This document shows positions 28,172-35,329 of a stretch of DNA of 64,000 bases, piece by piece; the first letter of the stretch is position 1, and each line of letters starts with the position of its first letter. The DNA is taken from contig NZ_PVUE01000001.1 in NCBI RefSeq assembly GCF_003003235.1, positions 124,001 to 188,000 of the forward strand, in the 5' to 3' direction. A model generated the notes under the pieces. The model was given only the letters and a program-made list of their open reading frames with translations, was not told the DNA's origin and searched no databases. The DNA is from Antricoccus suffuscus. GTDB taxonomy: Bacteria > Actinomycetota > Actinomycetes > Mycobacteriales > Antricoccaceae. A program made the position numbers and the translations under genes.

Positions 28172-28196
28172 TCGAAAGTTTGACGCCGAATTTCGA
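28172..28196. promoter_or_regulatory. Inverted repeat TCGAAA-N13-TTTCGA, candidate operator
   Basis: Perfect 6-base arms lie between the divergent importer operon and the AsnC-GAF regulator gene. Its position makes it a candidate binding site for that regulator. Further TCGAA-like half-sites occur at 28217-28222. Confidence 0.5.
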
Positions 28197-28263
28197 CCTT
28201 GCAATGTATGGTTCGGGTCGAATATCGGATGACCATAATTGCCGAAATGAGAGGAAGTCAACT

Positions 28264-29298
28264 GTGCGTGACCAAAACGTTGCCGAACTAGATGACCTGG
28301 ACAAGTCAATAGTTGGCGCGCTGCAGCAGAACGGTCGCGCTTCAAACGTGGAGATCGGGCGTGCGCTCGGGGTAAGCGAGAAGACCGTCCGATCGCGAAT
28401 TGCGCGCCTGACCAGCGACCGAGGACTCCGAATATCGGCGGTGCTGGACGAGCCGATCGCAGCCGTGCAGATGCTGTATCTGATTGATGCCGAGCCAGGA
28501 CGGCGGTTTCATCTTGCCGAAGAATTAGCGATGCACCCGTCGGTCAACAACGTGCTGCTCGCCAACGGAGCCGCGGACCTTATCGTCGGCGCGTCGTTCT
28601 CCGATGCCGATAACGCGCTCAAGTTCTTGGTGAACACGATCGAGGGTTCGGCCGACGTGCGCTCATCCACAGACTGCACGATCATCTCGCGGATCGGCGC
28701 CGATGAAACCGCGATGCACTCGGATGCGCGCGTTCCGGAAATCGACTCCGATGTGCTGCTGGAGGCGACCCTGCATCCGCCGGCGTTTTCCCACCTCAAC
28801 GAGATTCTCGAGTGGATGTGCCACACTGCGGCGCGTGCGTTCGGCGCCGATCACGCGCTGTCCCTCATCTACGCGCCTGAGCGCACGCCCGAGATTCCAG
28901 CGTCGCCGCGTGTGCTAGGTGCTGGAACCTTCGGTTTCTCGCCGACCTATCTCGATCGGATCAGCGAACGGCTAAAGAGCGGCACAAACGTCGGCGTCAT
29001 TCGGCGTTGCCTCGAGACCCGTCAGCACGTCTATGTCGACGATGCGAGGACGAGTCCGCTAATGAAGGGCGCTGAGGATGTCATTCGCAGCGAGGGGTAC
29101 ATTTCGATGCTCGCGGTCCCCGTGCTGTTCGGATCGATTCCGTTCGGAGTGTCGACGATCTACTTCGATCGACCGACGACGATTGACGAGCACTACGTCG
29201 CGACGATCCAGCGCTTCATCGACCAATGCGCCTTCGCGATTGCGCGGGTCGAGGAAGGCGTAACCGAGTATCTCCTGGGTGGCCGACTCGAAAACTAG
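28264..29298 (+). CDS. AsnC/Lrp-type HTH regulator with C-terminal GAF domain
   Basis: A 344-residue regulator. Residues about 6-60 form the AsnC-type HTH (LDDLDKSIVGALQQNGRAS, EIGRALGVSEKTVRSRIARL). An Lrp ligand-binding-like domain follows (about 60-150), and the C-terminal half (about 170-335) looks like a GAF sensor domain with MLAVPVLFGSIPFGV. The GTG at 28264 is chosen for the GAGGAAG site upstream. It is divergent from the importer/hydrolase operon and most likely controls it in response to a small ligand. Confidence 0.8.
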   Translation: MRDQNVAELDDLDKSIVGALQQNGRASNVEIGRALGVSEKTVRSRIARLTSDRGLRISAVLDEPIAAVQMLYLIDAEPGRRFHLAEELAMHPSVNNVLLANGAADLIVGASFSDADNALKFLVNTIEGSADVRSSTDCTIISRIGADETAMHSDARVPEIDSDVLLEATLHPPAFSHLNEILEWMCHTAARAFGADHALSLIYAPERTPEIPASPRVLGAGTFGFSPTYLDRISERLKSGTNVGVIRRCLETRQHVYVDDARTSPLMKGAEDVIRSEGYISMLAVPVLFGSIPFGVSTIYFDRPTTIDEHYVATIQRFIDQCAFAIARVEEGVTEYLLGGRLEN

Positions 29299-29349
29299 TC
29301 CGGATGCGGGCCTTGTCCTACGCAAAATAGATTGTCCTCGCGATGATCG

Positions 29350-29435
29350 ACCAGTGCGACGACTGCCGCTGGGGCCGTCGGATGCCAGTTACGGAACCTG
29401 CCGATGGAGAACTCAAACCCGGCACCCAACTACGC
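29350..29435 (-). pseudogene. Remnant of a hydratase gene (homologous to 37180-37255)
   Basis: Around GATGCCAGTTACGGAACCTG and the following bases the sequence closely follows the intact hydratase coding sequence near 37205-37250. Sequence on both sides shows that everything between this internal part and the start of the gene has been deleted. It cannot encode a functional product. Confidence 0.65.
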
Positions 29436-29590
29436 GCTGCTTGGCGGTCGAGCGGACCACCCGAGTGAGATAAGGGTGGCCCCGCGCCAGTACTCGCCTG
29501 AATTGGCGCGGGGACCGCGTGACGTAGTCAATGAGTCACGGCAATATAGGTACCCACAGCGACTAGTCTCAAACAACGAGAAACACGACC
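29435..29590. repeat. Intergenic repeat, copy A
   Basis: This stretch is clearly similar to 37660-37818. Shared landmarks include GGGTGGCCCCGCGCCAGTAC, CGCCTGAAT, AATGAGTCACGGC, AGGTACCCAC and GTCTCAAAC. It contains a perfect CCCCGCGCCA/TGGCGCGGGG hairpin at 29480-29513. It joins directly to the hydratase remnant. Confidence 0.75.
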
Positions 29591-29625
29591 TCGTAGGGTG
29601 AAGCGGCGGGCTGCATACGGTAAGT

Positions 29626-29661
29626 GAGGCCCCCGGGCAATTCGGGGGGATTGGGGGCCTC
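29626..29661. terminator. GAGGCCCCC/GGGGGCCTC hairpin
   Basis: Perfect 9-base GC-rich arms enclose an 18-base loop. It follows the AsnC-GAF gene by about 330 bases and is not followed by a T-run. Termination is a possible role. Confidence 0.5.
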
Positions 29662-29979
29662 TGCGACTCGCTCTCGGGAGAGTTCGCCGCGTGGCCTCGG
29701 TAGCGACTCCGTGGCCATTTGGTCCCAGGAGCGACCCGGGACTTGTTAAGTCTACGTTGTCGTTTGCGCAGTGCGCAGCCACCCATAAACCTGTGGCCAA
29801 AGCTACTGTCGGTCAATTGACCGAATAAAGTTGCTGATTCTACTACCGCTGACCAGCAATCTAGTATTAGATAATTAAGCACGCATCAAAGGGACTCCGG
29901 GGGGAGCTGCATTGACACCGTGCGTCGACTCGAGTTATTAGATGGGGATCTATTCTTCGAGTGTCCGGTATAGATGCCG

Positions 29980-30013
29980 CGGACCCCCGCAGCCATTCGT
30001 GGTTGCGGGGGTC
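29980..30013. terminator. Strong hairpin with TTCG loop downstream of the seven-gene operon
   Basis: Eleven perfect pairs (GGACCCCCGCA with TGCGGGGGTCC) continue through a G-T pair and three more pairs to a TTCG tetraloop, giving a very stable stem of about 15 pairs. It lies some 110 bases past the end of the reverse gene at 30122 and probably terminates that operon. Its symmetry would allow action on both strands. Confidence 0.75.
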
Positions 30014-30121
30014 CAGTGCTTTCAGCGGGGCGAGGCTGCTGAAACATCCGGGCTGGTGGTATTCGCCTTTATTCGCGACCGGCGACTCGCAAAGGCTCGT
30101 CGCCGTGCCCGTCCGCCCGCT

Positions 30122-30883
30122 CTAGGCCGATATTCGCGCGGTCAGCTGATGAGCCAGATCGGCAGGGGAGCGGTCGCCGAGTTGGCGGCGTATCTCCTCG
30201 ATCGCCGCGGTGACAGTCACTTTCCCGGCGGCGGCATACTCAGCGTCCCTGTCGACGTACTTGAGCGACTCAGCGATATCGAAGGTGATCTGCGGCTCGG
30301 GGGCCGAGATCGACAGTGGGGAGGAACGACTGTACGGCGCGAGCACGCGCTGCCAGACCGCGCACCGCTCCGCCCATCCTGGGTCCGGCTCGGTATCCGC
30401 CTGTGGGTCGTCGGCCGCGGCCACCGGATAGGACTCCATCCCGCGCAACTGGAGGAAGACCTGTTCCAGCCGGTCGTGCTCGGTGCCGAAAAGCACGTAG
30501 TTCCAGGTGCGCGACGGATCTTCCGGATCATCCATAAACTGTGCCCGGCACCGCATGTCGAGCTTGGTCGGCAGCGGGATGACCGACGGTCGGTGCATGA
30601 TGCCGTGTGCCACATCGAGGAACTCGGCCGCCTGGTGCAGCAGTCCGCGTTCGGTCGTGGTGCTGATGACTAGATCCGCTTCGGAGATCTGGCCGTGCGA
30701 GAGCCGCTTGTAGACGGCCTCGCGGTCGTCCGGCGCGTCCAGCAGGTCGATCGCGATCGACGCCAGCGCCCGTACCGTCTCCGCACGCCACACCGGCCAG
30801 CCGAACCGCTCCAGCGCGCGGCTGATCGACGGCAGACTCACCGAGGCGGGCATGCGGTATCCCGTGGGTTGGCTATAGCTCAT
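30122..30883 (-). CDS. Hypothetical protein, last gene of the PIG-L/ATP-grasp/GT2 operon
   Basis: A 253-residue soluble protein I do not recognise. It has no signal peptide or membrane segment. An N-terminal helical part contains FGWPVWRAETVRALASIAID and a repeated acidic/Arg pattern; the middle has LVISTTTERGLLHQAAEFLD and DPSRTWNYVLFGTEHDRL. The start overlaps the end of the alpha/alpha-barrel gene by 11 bases, so it is almost certainly co-translated with it. Codon use and composition match the operon. It should work with the other six products. Confidence 0.7.
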   Translation of the reverse strand: MSYSQPTGYRMPASVSLPSISRALERFGWPVWRAETVRALASIAIDLLDAPDDREAVYKRLSHGQISEADLVISTTTERGLLHQAAEFLDVAHGIMHRPSVIPLPTKLDMRCRAQFMDDPEDPSRTWNYVLFGTEHDRLEQVFLQLRGMESYPVAAADDPQADTEPDPGWAERCAVWQRVLAPYSRSSPLSISAPEPQITFDIAESLKYVDRDAEYAAAGKVTVTAAIEEIRRQLGDRSPADLAHQLTARISA

Positions 30884-31988
30884 CGCGCAGAGGCTCCTTC
30901 ATAGGTCGTTCGTCCCATATCGCCGGTACACCGGCAAGTGCTTGTGCGGCAAGCAACATCCACGCGGTGGCTGCCACCGCGGGCGCCGCGGTCATTCCCC
31001 ACGCCGAGTCCGCGCGGGTAGCCGCGGGCCATGCCCCGCTGCGCAGTCTCGCCGCGTCGAGCGCACTGAGCGTACGGCGCGCCGCGGCGGTCTGGTGCAG
31101 GCGACATTGCGCCAACGCGACCCCGGCCGATCCTTCGAACCACACCAGGGGTTCGGTGCTCGGGGCTTGTGGTCCGTAGCCGATAACCGGGGGTGCGACC
31201 GACGAAAACCGGGCGACGTGCTTCAGCGCTGCCTGCGCCTTACCCGACTCGCCGACGGCATGCAGGAAGATCGCGCCCCACGAGTTCACGTCCAACGCCT
31301 CGTCGTGGTCGGGGCCGTCGAGAGTCCAGCCCTGCAAGAAATGTCGGTCCTTGGCGTCCCACAGCCGTGTGACGACCGAGGTGCCGAGCAGGCTGGCGGC
31401 GGTCGCGACGGCCGCATCGTCCACGACGGATCGCGCGAGCGACAACGTATGCCAGGCGTCGAGGTTGTGCTCCGTGGACGCCCACGTGATCGCGACGGTG
31501 GGATCGAAACTGCCGTCCGGCAGGTAGGCGCCGTACCCACCGCTGACCAGTCCGGTCATCGTTCCGCTTCGCACCTGCTGCGCCAACAGCCAGCGCACCG
31601 CCCGTTCGGCGGCGTCCACGACCGGCGGGCGCGCGGCGTCGTTCTGCGGCACAGTGGCAATGTAGCGCAGCACGGCGTACGCCGCGATGCTGTGGATCCC
31701 GGTGCGATATTCCGGCAGCCCGGCCGCCGGGTTGAGTGCGGCGGCCGACGCGATAAACGCGCCGTCGTGCGGCCCGCCCGCCGTCTGCAGCCGCAGCAGC
31801 CCGGTCACGAGAATCTGCGCGGTCGCTGCGTCACCCAGCGACAGCGCAGTCAGCAGCGCGAGCGCCTGGTCGTAGGCGTATGTACGCCCCGACAGCGGAT
31901 CCCCGGCAGGTACGTCGAACGAGCGCACGAGACCGGTAGTGCTGAGTTGGGAGCGGATCCACTCCCATGAGCGCTCCGTCGTGCTCAT
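30873..31988 (-). CDS. Predicted alpha/alpha-barrel (six-hairpin glycosidase-like) protein
   Basis: A 371-residue protein with repeated helical hairpins. The motifs TYAYDQALALLTALSLGD, STEHNLDAWHTL, LDVNSWGAIFL and WFEGSAGVALA are spaced as in six-hairpin glycoside hydrolase-like proteins, and the conserved Asp/Glu in EHNLDAW and WFEG may be catalytic. No signal peptide is seen at the chosen start, ATG 31988, which overlaps the small membrane-protein gene (ATGA). It could trim or modify the glycan made by the adjacent GT2. A protein-fold prediction would settle the family. Confidence 0.65.
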   Translation of the reverse strand: MSTTERSWEWIRSQLSTTGLVRSFDVPAGDPLSGRTYAYDQALALLTALSLGDAATAQILVTGLLRLQTAGGPHDGAFIASAAALNPAAGLPEYRTGIHSIAAYAVLRYIATVPQNDAARPPVVDAAERAVRWLLAQQVRSGTMTGLVSGGYGAYLPDGSFDPTVAITWASTEHNLDAWHTLSLARSVVDDAAVATAASLLGTSVVTRLWDAKDRHFLQGWTLDGPDHDEALDVNSWGAIFLHAVGESGKAQAALKHVARFSSVAPPVIGYGPQAPSTEPLVWFEGSAGVALAQCRLHQTAAARRTLSALDAARLRSGAWPAATRADSAWGMTAAPAVAATAWMLLAAQALAGVPAIWDERPMKEPLRDEL

Positions 31989-32125
31989 CAGACCCACCAC
32001 CGCTGCCGGACGTAGGCGAGCGCGACGACGAACACCAGCGAGCCAAGCCCCTTCCAGAGCAGCCGCAGCTCGAACCGTTTGTCCTGGACCAGCTGCTGCT
32101 CGCGGGAGGTCGGCTGATCGTTCAC
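31988..32125 (-). CDS. Small single-pass membrane protein (45 aa)
   Basis: A GTG at 32125 overlaps the glycosyltransferase stop (GTGA) and the stop overlaps the next ATG (ATGA), so the frame is fixed on both sides by coupling. The product has a charged N-terminus (REQQLVQDKRFELRLLWK) and one transmembrane helix (GLGSLVFVVALAYV), ending RQRWWV. Probably an accessory subunit of the membrane glycosyltransferase, by analogy with small PgaD-like partners; I cannot show homology. Confidence 0.65.
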   Translation of the reverse strand: MNDQPTSREQQLVQDKRFELRLLWKGLGSLVFVVALAYVRQRWWV

Positions 32126-33636
32126 GACGCGGCCACCTTCCCGGTCTTCTCGGTCTTGTCCCAGGTCGTTGCGGCACCACGGAACTGTGCGACGTACGCC
32201 GCGAACGTCACCGCGCACAGGAGCGGTCCGAATCCGACGATGGCCACTAGCAGCGGGATCACCGGCCGGGCACGGCGTACCCGGTCCAGTCGGTAGATCG
32301 CCCAGGCGGCGAGCATGCTGGCCGAGGTCCAGATGTACGCCGCGAGGGCGAGCGCGTGGCGAGTGTGTTGCGTCCAGTCAAGCCCGACCCCCTCGCAGAC
32401 CATTCGGATCAGCTCGTGCATCGGCGCCGGCACCAGCACCCACGCGATGATGACGAGGCTGACCAGCCCGGGAAAGAGCACCGCCTGCCGCCAACTGCGG
32501 CGGGCGACCGCGCGGTCGATCAGCAGCGTGTACGTCGTGGTGAACACAAACGCCAGCGCCGTGATACTCCAGTAGGTCTCGAACAGGATCCGGGCACCGT
32601 TCGCGTCGATGAACCACATCACCACCAGCGACACCGAGACCAGCAGCATGAACGCGGGCAACAGCAGCGTGGAGTACCACTGCAGCCCGAACCAGACGTT
32701 GCCGAGGTGATGCACTCGGCTGGGCCGGAAAAAGACGTTACGGAAGCGGCTAGTGACCTGCAGGTTGCCACGCGACCAGCGCAGCCGCTGCTTCCACAGC
32801 CCGATCACGCTGGCTGGCTCCTCGGCCAGGCACTGCGCGTTGCCGTCGAAGATGACCTTCCGCCCGCGGATCTGGGTCAGCAGCGTGGTCACGGTGTCCT
32901 CGGCGAGGGTTGCCGTGTCGATCTGACCGCCGAGCGCGACGAGGTTCTCCCGGCTGAGCAACTGCGCGCCGCCGGCCAGGCACGCCTGCGCGCGGGCGAC
33001 GTTCTGCGCGCGGCGGGCGGCGGCCTGCGCCGTGGTGTATTCGTAGCCGATGTAGCGGCTCATCCAGTTAGGCGGCTCGCTGGCCTCCCGGATGAACGCC
33101 GTCACCGCGCCCACCTCGGGGTCGGCCAGGTGCCGCGCCATCTTCGCGATCGCGTCCGGCTTGAAGACCACGTCCGCGTCGGTGATCAAGACGGCGTCGG
33201 CCCAGTCGTCCTCCAAGATCATCCGAAGCCCGTGGTTGAGGGTGTGTGCCTTGCCCTCGCCGCCCTTCGCCCGCCGGAGCGCCACGACCCGCCCGGGGTA
33301 GAGATCGGTCTTGGCTTGCAGCAGCTCCGGGGTGCCGTCGGTGCTGGCGTCGTCGACGACCACGATCCGCAGCCGATCGGGCGGGTAGTCCATCGTCATC
33401 ATCCGGTCGACCGAGAACTTAAGGACGGGCGCCTCGTTCCACGCCGGCACCAGGACCGCGATGCGCGGCAGGTACGACGGGTCGGCCCGGTCGTAGTGCG
33501 AGAACTTCCAGTGCACGGCAATCAGTAGGTAGCCGATGATCGAGCCCAGCATTGGCAGCGCACCGATGATGATCAGCACGCTCAGGACCCATCCGGCGGC
33601 GGTGGTCGGCGTGTCCAGTGCCAGCGAGGCGCTCAA
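32122..33636 (-). CDS. Processive membrane glycosyltransferase family 2 (PgaC/cellulose-synthase-like)
   Basis: A 504-residue enzyme: N-terminal helix, GT-A domain with PAWNEAPVL, VVVDDASTDGT, ITDADVVF, the TLAEDTV acceptor-site motif and QRLRWSRG (the Q-x-x-R-W motif of polymerising enzymes), then four to five C-terminal helices that would form the export channel. This architecture fits poly-N-acetylglucosamine, hyaluronan and cellulose synthases. It starts at TTG 33636, overlapping the PHP gene stop (TTGA). It is probably the polymer-making core of the operon; the sugar is unknown. Confidence 0.88.
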   Translation of the reverse strand: MSASLALDTPTTAAGWVLSVLIIIGALPMLGSIIGYLLIAVHWKFSHYDRADPSYLPRIAVLVPAWNEAPVLKFSVDRMMTMDYPPDRLRIVVVDDASTDGTPELLQAKTDLYPGRVVALRRAKGGEGKAHTLNHGLRMILEDDWADAVLITDADVVFKPDAIAKMARHLADPEVGAVTAFIREASEPPNWMSRYIGYEYTTAQAAARRAQNVARAQACLAGGAQLLSRENLVALGGQIDTATLAEDTVTTLLTQIRGRKVIFDGNAQCLAEEPASVIGLWKQRLRWSRGNLQVTSRFRNVFFRPSRVHHLGNVWFGLQWYSTLLLPAFMLLVSVSLVVMWFIDANGARILFETYWSITALAFVFTTTYTLLIDRAVARRSWRQAVLFPGLVSLVIIAWVLVPAPMHELIRMVCEGVGLDWTQHTRHALALAAYIWTSASMLAAWAIYRLDRVRRARPVIPLLVAIVGFGPLLCAVTFAAYVAQFRGAATTWDKTEKTGKVAAS

Positions 33637-34331
33637 CGCGCCGGGGTCACTTCATGCACATAGGCCCACTGCCCGACGTCGGCGGCGCGGTGCGCATCGC
33701 TGCCGGCGGTCAGCCGTACGCCGCGGGCGGCGAGCCCGGTGAGCACCCGCGCGGACGGGCAGCGCCACTTCTCGTTGGCCTCCACCGCGGTGTCCGTGGC
33801 GAGGCACGCGCCGGCCAGCTCGTCGAGCAGCTGATCAGACACGGCCGACTCGTCGAGCCCGCACTTCGGCAGGATGCTGAACAGGTGCGCCAGGATCGCT
33901 GGGCGCGGGGCGGCGCGGACCGCGGCGGCGGTGGCGCCCACCAGCTGCTCGACCGCCAGCGCAGGTGTCAGTTCGCCGGAGCCGAGTGACGCACGCACCG
34001 CGTCCGGGTGCAGCGGACCGGTCGGCCCGGGAAACTGGTGGTCGGCGATCAGCAGGTAGTCCAGCTCTTCGATACCGGACGGCAGGTCGAGTCGACCGGC
34101 GGTGTCCATGATCTTGACTTCGACGCCGCACTTGATATTCAGGCCGTCTATCCGCAGCGCGCGGACCTGGCCGATGTAGTCGGGCAGCCACGTCGTACCC
34201 GCGCGGACGTGATCGCTCAGGCCCCACGTGTGCAGGCCCGCGTCGCGCGCCGCCGCCGCCATCACCTCGATGCTGTCGGCGCCGTCGCTTATCGAGGAGT
34301 GCGTGTGCCAGTCGACACCGCGATCGATCAT
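33633..34331 (-). CDS. PHP-domain phosphoesterase/hydrolase
   Basis: A 232-residue PHP protein: DWHTHSSISDG with the first two His ligands, LHTWGLSDHV, KCGVEVKIMD, LLIADHQFPG, AILAHLFSIL and the closing GSDAHRAADVG. All expected metal-binding positions are visible, so it should be active on a phosphomonoester, for example a sugar phosphate, histidinol-phosphate-like compound, or phosphotyrosine. It overlaps both neighbours by 4 bases. The frame extends upstream into the ATP-grasp gene, but the ATGA junction at 34331 fixes the start. Confidence 0.85.
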   Translation of the reverse strand: MIDRGVDWHTHSSISDGADSIEVMAAAARDAGLHTWGLSDHVRAGTTWLPDYIGQVRALRIDGLNIKCGVEVKIMDTAGRLDLPSGIEELDYLLIADHQFPGPTGPLHPDAVRASLGSGELTPALAVEQLVGATAAAVRAAPRPAILAHLFSILPKCGLDESAVSDQLLDELAGACLATDTAVEANEKWRCPSARVLTGLAARGVRLTAGSDAHRAADVGQWAYVHEVTPAR

Positions 34332-35329
34332 CCGGCGGCCACCGGAGCCTGGATCGTGGTGTATTCCTCGATCGGGACAACGACGTCGGCCCAGTGCCGC
34401 ACGACCGCGACCTCGGTGAAGTCGATGCTGTCGGGGATCCTCTCGCCGTACGCCGCGGCGACCGCGAGAGTGGGCATGTCGACGCCGGCGGCCATCGTCA
34501 GCGCCATGGTGCCGGGGAAGCGCGGGTTGACCTCGAGTAGTGCCGGCGTACCGTCCACGGCTCGACGGGCCTGGACGTTGACGACACCGACGACACCGAT
34601 GGCCTCGGCGACACTGCGGCCGAAGGCGATGAGCGACGGGTCGTGGACGGTCCGCCCGGCGACCGCGATACCGGAGTCGACCTTGTCCCGGCGGCGCGGC
34701 ACGGCCGACACGATGTGACCGTCCGGTCGGCCCAGCACGTCGATCGAGAACTCCTCGCCGGGCAGGTACTCCTGCATGATGTAACTGCCGTCGCGCGGGG
34801 TCTCCCCGAGTGCTTCGGGGCCGTCGATGACGGCGAAGCCGCGCCCGCCCGCACCCGCGCGGGGCTTGACGATAAAGGGCCGACCCAGCGTGCTCATCGC
34901 GTGGTCGGTCGTATCGCACTCGAGCAGCATCGTGGTGGGAACGCGCACGACCGACGCGCAGCGCTGCATGAGCTGCCACTTGTCGAGACAGCATTCGAGG
35001 GTGGCGACGGTTTCGACCAGCAGCCGGATGCCGTGCGCGGCGAATGTGTCCGCGGCCGCCGACACGTCCGCGAGCTCGACGTCCACGGTCGGGATGACCA
35101 GATCGGCGCCGTGCGTGCGCGCCTCCTGCAACAGGGCAGGGACAAAGTCCGGATCGTCACCTCGACGCAGCAGCACCCTGTCCTCGGGCGGCACCAGATA
35201 CAGCCCCACGGCGTAGGGGTCGATGTCACCGGCGATCACCCTATACATAGGAGTGAGCGCGCGGATCAGCGTCACGGCAGCCGCGCCACCTGCGCCGGTG
35301 ACGAGAACGGTGGACTGGTGCTGGCTCAT
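34328..35329 (-). CDS. ATP-grasp carboxylate-amine ligase-like protein
   Basis: A 333-residue ATP-grasp protein of the CarB/PylC-like group: N-terminal VLVTGAGGAAAVTLIRAL preATP-grasp domain, ATP-binding PFIVKPRAGAGGRGFAVI and YIMQEYLPGEEFSIDVL, and metal-binding LLEVNPRFPGTM. These enzymes form amide bonds between an activated acid and an amine, or carboxylate phosphates. In this operon it could join an amino acid or other acid to an amino sugar freed by the PIG-L deacetylase. That role is inference. Confidence 0.85.
   Translation of the reverse strand: MSQHQSTVLVTGAGGAAAVTLIRALTPMYRVIAGDIDPYAVGLYLVPPEDRVLLRRGDDPDFVPALLQEARTHGADLVIPTVDVELADVSAAADTFAAHGIRLLVETVATLECCLDKWQLMQRCASVVRVPTTMLLECDTTDHAMSTLGRPFIVKPRAGAGGRGFAVIDGPEALGETPRDGSYIMQEYLPGEEFSIDVLGRPDGHIVSAVPRRRDKVDSGIAVAGRTVHDPSLIAFGRSVAEAIGVVGVVNVQARRAVDGTPALLEVNPRFPGTMALTMAAGVDMPTLAVAAAYGERIPDSIDFTEVAVVRHWADVVVPIEEYTTIQAPVAAG

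Larger units (their letters stand above)
29299..30121. other. Long intergenic region with gene remnant, repeat and hairpins
   Basis: No credible complete gene is present in these 823 bases. The left part (about 29350-29435) matches an internal piece of the hydratase gene at 36856-37647, then 29435-29590 matches the sequence just upstream of that gene. Two hairpins (29480-29513, 29626-29661) and a strong terminator (29980-30013) are listed separately. Confidence 0.65.

Noticed and set aside
29430-29882. Reverse open frame across the repeat region
   Set aside because: The product is not protein-like, the frame is not kept in the second repeat copy, and it crosses hairpins.
32356-33528. A 390-codon forward open frame opposite the GT2 gene
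   Set aside because: The reverse strand encodes all GT2 motifs; the forward product is low-complexity Arg/Gln/His-rich without domains.
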